The notes under the pieces are model-generated. The model was not told where the DNA came from. It searched no databases and was given only the letters and a program-made list of their open reading frames with translations. From an uncultured Lentisphaeria bacterium (lineage in GTDB: Bacteria; Verrucomicrobiota; Lentisphaeria; Victivallales; UBA1829), in contig CAJKAR010000087.1 of assembly GCA_905197955.1 (NCBI GenBank), positions 1 to 6,505 of the forward strand: DNA of 6,505 nt, read 5' to 3'. Below, piece by piece: positions 5,345 through 6,505 of the stretch; within the stretch, counting starts at the first letter, position 1, and every line of letters starts with the position of its first letter. Position numbers and translations under genes: made by a program.

Positions 5345-6045
5345 ATAACAGAATAAAGAGAAATTTTACCCTTATAGAGCTCCTCATAACGATTATGATC
5401 ATCGCTATCCTTGCGGCTATGCTTCTTCCTGCCCTGAACAAGGCCCGGGAAAAAGCGAATGCCACGAGCTGTCTCGGTACTCTGAAGCAGTATGGAGGAG
5501 CGTATAATATGTACATAAGCGACAGCGGGGATTATATCCCCTATTCGCGGAGGACATTCGACGGCGCCAATATGATGTGGTGGGACCGCATTGCTGTTTA
5601 TCTTGGCTGCAAAGAGGAATGGAGCTCAGAGAACTGGACCGCCTGTTCCAGGGATCTCTTTCGACGCGGTCTCCGCTGCAACACTGTTTATCCTTTGAAC
5701 AAGTTTAACGGTGAGATCAATTATACGGGGAATGGGATCATTGATTATTGTGGTGACGCCATCCGCAGAGTAAGCAAGGTGCGTTTCCCCTCCGCAACTT
5801 GTGTTGTTTTTGACGGGGTCGCCGGCGGTGGCGGCTCCTGGACCAATGGTATAACCGATTGGAATAAGGCCAAAGTCCAGCTGAAGCACAACAACTCGAT
5901 CAATTTCGTCTATGTTGGCGGTAATGCCGGTCCGCTCCTCGGAGGACGTATCCCGACAACTGACAGCCCGGGAACCCGGTGGGTGACCGATTGCAGGAAC
6001 TACCGTCTTTGGTCAGGCCCGCAACAGACGCAGGATCTGGAATGA
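5341..6045 (+). CDS. Prepilin-type (type II secretion pseudopilin-like) protein
   Basis: The start overlaps the GH5 stop as ATGA, with AGGTGA about 9 bases upstream, so the two are translationally coupled. Residues 1-8 (MNNRIKRN) are a basic leader. F9 opens the class III signal FTLIELLITIMIIAILAAML with the conserved Glu13 (position +5), followed by LLPALNKAREKA, a typical Lentisphaerota/Planctomycetes pseudopilin head of the DUF1559-like kind. Prepilin peptidase should cut between N8 and F9; the usual -1 Gly is Asn here. The globular part (40-234) contains CLGTLKQYGGAYNMY and ends near HNNSINFVYVGG (183-194), which corresponds to the family's H-x9-DG motif with the Asp replaced by Gly. Six or more Cys may form disulfides. 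It would be an inner-membrane-anchored or assembled minor pilin of a secretion or fibre system. Its function with GH5 is inferred from coupling. Confidence 0.93.
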   Translation: MNNRIKRNFTLIELLITIMIIAILAAMLLPALNKAREKANATSCLGTLKQYGGAYNMYISDSGDYIPYSRRTFDGANMMWWDRIAVYLGCKEEWSSENWTACSRDLFRRGLRCNTVYPLNKFNGEINYTGNGIIDYCGDAIRRVSKVRFPSATCVVFDGVAGGGGSWTNGITDWNKAKVQLKHNNSINFVYVGGNAGPLLGGRIPTTDSPGTRWVTDCRNYRLWSGPQQTQDLE

Positions 6046-6380
6046 CGGCAACGCAGCGGGCTGTCTGCTGCCCGGCAGCCCGCCTCATTGCCCCATGTTC
6101 TTATAGCAGCAGGGAACACGAACAGGTATTGGAATCTCCCGGATAAAGGCTGTTCCCGCTGTCTGAAGATGAATAATTTAAGCGGAGATTCTTCTTTTGA
6201 CCATATTATCATAGTTATAATTATTCTTTTTCTGCATAAAATCAGGAAAGACAGGTTGTGAAGTGTCGGAGCAAATTTGCAATCCGGTCTGCGCGAAGAA
6301 TGCATCGTCTTTTCCCGCGGTCATGATACACTGACCGGTCCATAAAAAAACGGAGTTGAGGGATAGTTCCCGCAACTCCG
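6046..6380. other. Non-coding interval with inverted repeats, no supported gene
   Basis: About 335 bases follow the pseudopilin. Besides the hairpins listed separately, it contains an imperfect long inverted repeat: CAGCAGGGAACA (6107-6118) pairs with TGTTCCCGCTG (6151-6161), eleven pairs with A6111 bulged and a 32-base loop. An AT-rich patch follows at 6205-6240. A 30-codon open frame (6169-6261) with a hydrophobic core lacks a ribosome site and I do not call it a gene. Confidence 0.5.
6056..6083 (+). terminator. Possible transcription end hairpin of the GH5-pseudopilin operon
   Basis: GCGGGCTG (6056-6063) pairs perfectly with CAGCCCGC (6076-6083) around a 12-base loop, 11 bases after the stop. 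No T-tract follows, so it may stabilise the mRNA end or act with Rho rather than as a canonical intrinsic terminator. Confidence 0.4.
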
Positions 6381-6382
6381 TT
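6344..6382 (-). terminator. Intrinsic terminator for a minus-strand gene entering from the right
   Basis: AACGGAGTTG (6349-6358) pairs with CAACTCCGTT (6373-6382), and inside this GGGA (6360-6363) pairs with TCCC (6368-6371) around TAGT. On the minus strand the stem runs into a T-tract (complement of the A residues 6344-6350). This is a strong terminator for leftward transcription, convergent with the pseudopilin operon. Confidence 0.75.
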
Positions 6383-6505
6383 AAAATTTCCCGATCTCCG
6401 GAACTTCTTCCATAATGAAAGTTGCTATGGTAAAAGAAAGCAGGTGTAAAGTATGCGCCCAGTGAGGGCCATCTGGATTTGAGGCAGACAGCGTGGTATG
6501 TTCTT
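6381..6505 (-). CDS. Possible 3' end of an unidentified minus-strand gene (partial)
   Basis: The minus strand is open from the right edge to a TAA at 6381-6383 that touches the terminator stem, the usual spacing of a gene end. About 40 residues are visible, ending in TIATFIMEEVPEIGKF. I recognise no family. The other open minus-strand frame here runs through the terminator hairpin and is less likely. The call depends mostly on the position of the stop next to the hairpin. Confidence 0.35.
   Translation of the reverse strand, partial: EHTTLSASNPDGPHWAHTLHLLSFTIATFIMEEVPEIGKF

Noticed and set aside
6169..6261. A 30-codon plus-strand frame (MNNLSGDSSFDH then a run of Ile/Val/Leu and a basic tail), like a single-span membrane peptide
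   Set aside because: It has no Shine-Dalgarno sequence or clear promoter, and its hydrophobic run is what an AT-rich ATT/ATA patch would give by chance.
6178..6505. A minus-strand frame open from the right edge to 6178
   Set aside because: It would have to be translated through the strong terminator hairpin at 6344-6382; the frame stopping at 6381 fits the terminator better.

Overview
The window looks like accessory chromosome of a Lentisphaerota bacterium (Victivallis-like, probably an anaerobe). This is an inference from gene content: a short prepilin-type protein with the FTLIELL...LLPALNKAR amino end typical of that phylum, translationally coupled to a secreted glycoside hydrolase and facing a divergent AraC-type regulator. 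The stand-alone NrdD-type glycyl-radical segment also fits an anaerobe. No rRNA, tRNA or CRISPR array was seen.

Layout. (1) 1-947, minus strand: a decayed IS66-family transposase, running off the left edge, with one frameshift near 737 and its amino-terminal third missing. (2) About 943-2410, plus strand: a compact operon whose first gene has lost its 5' end at the IS66 junction. It continues with a 150-residue protein carrying a phospholipase A2-like GxGP...HDxxY pattern, a small lipoprotein, and a 46-residue protein that is essentially only the glycyl-radical loop of class III ribonucleotide reductase. It ends in a strong intrinsic terminator. The cluster has the feel of a phage or mobile-element cargo module, but no hallmark phage gene is in view. 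(3) 2415-2609, minus strand: the DNA-binding head of an IclR-type regulator, truncated, with degenerate repeats inside its helix-turn-helix and a plausible promoter. (4) 2862-6045: the best understood part, a carbohydrate-use module. An AraC-family regulator (minus) is divergent from a secreted GH5 glycosidase (plus), which overlaps a pseudopilin gene by ATGA. The two candidate promoters overlap face to face in the 167-base gap. (5) 6046-6505: non-coding sequence with several inverted repeats, then a terminator for a minus-strand gene entering from the right, of which about 40 carboxy-terminal codons may be visible.

How the parts may work together: the AraC protein probably senses a sugar or oligosaccharide and switches the GH5-pseudopilin operon. 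GH5 would be exported by its signal peptide to cut a beta-glucan or beta-mannan type polysaccharide. The pseudopilin would be processed by prepilin peptidase and sit in or on a type II secretion-like machine. The most unusual points are the minimal NrdD glycyl-radical protein, the carbohydrate-binding domain that appears inserted into the GH5 barrel in permuted order, and the non-canonical residues in the pseudopilin.
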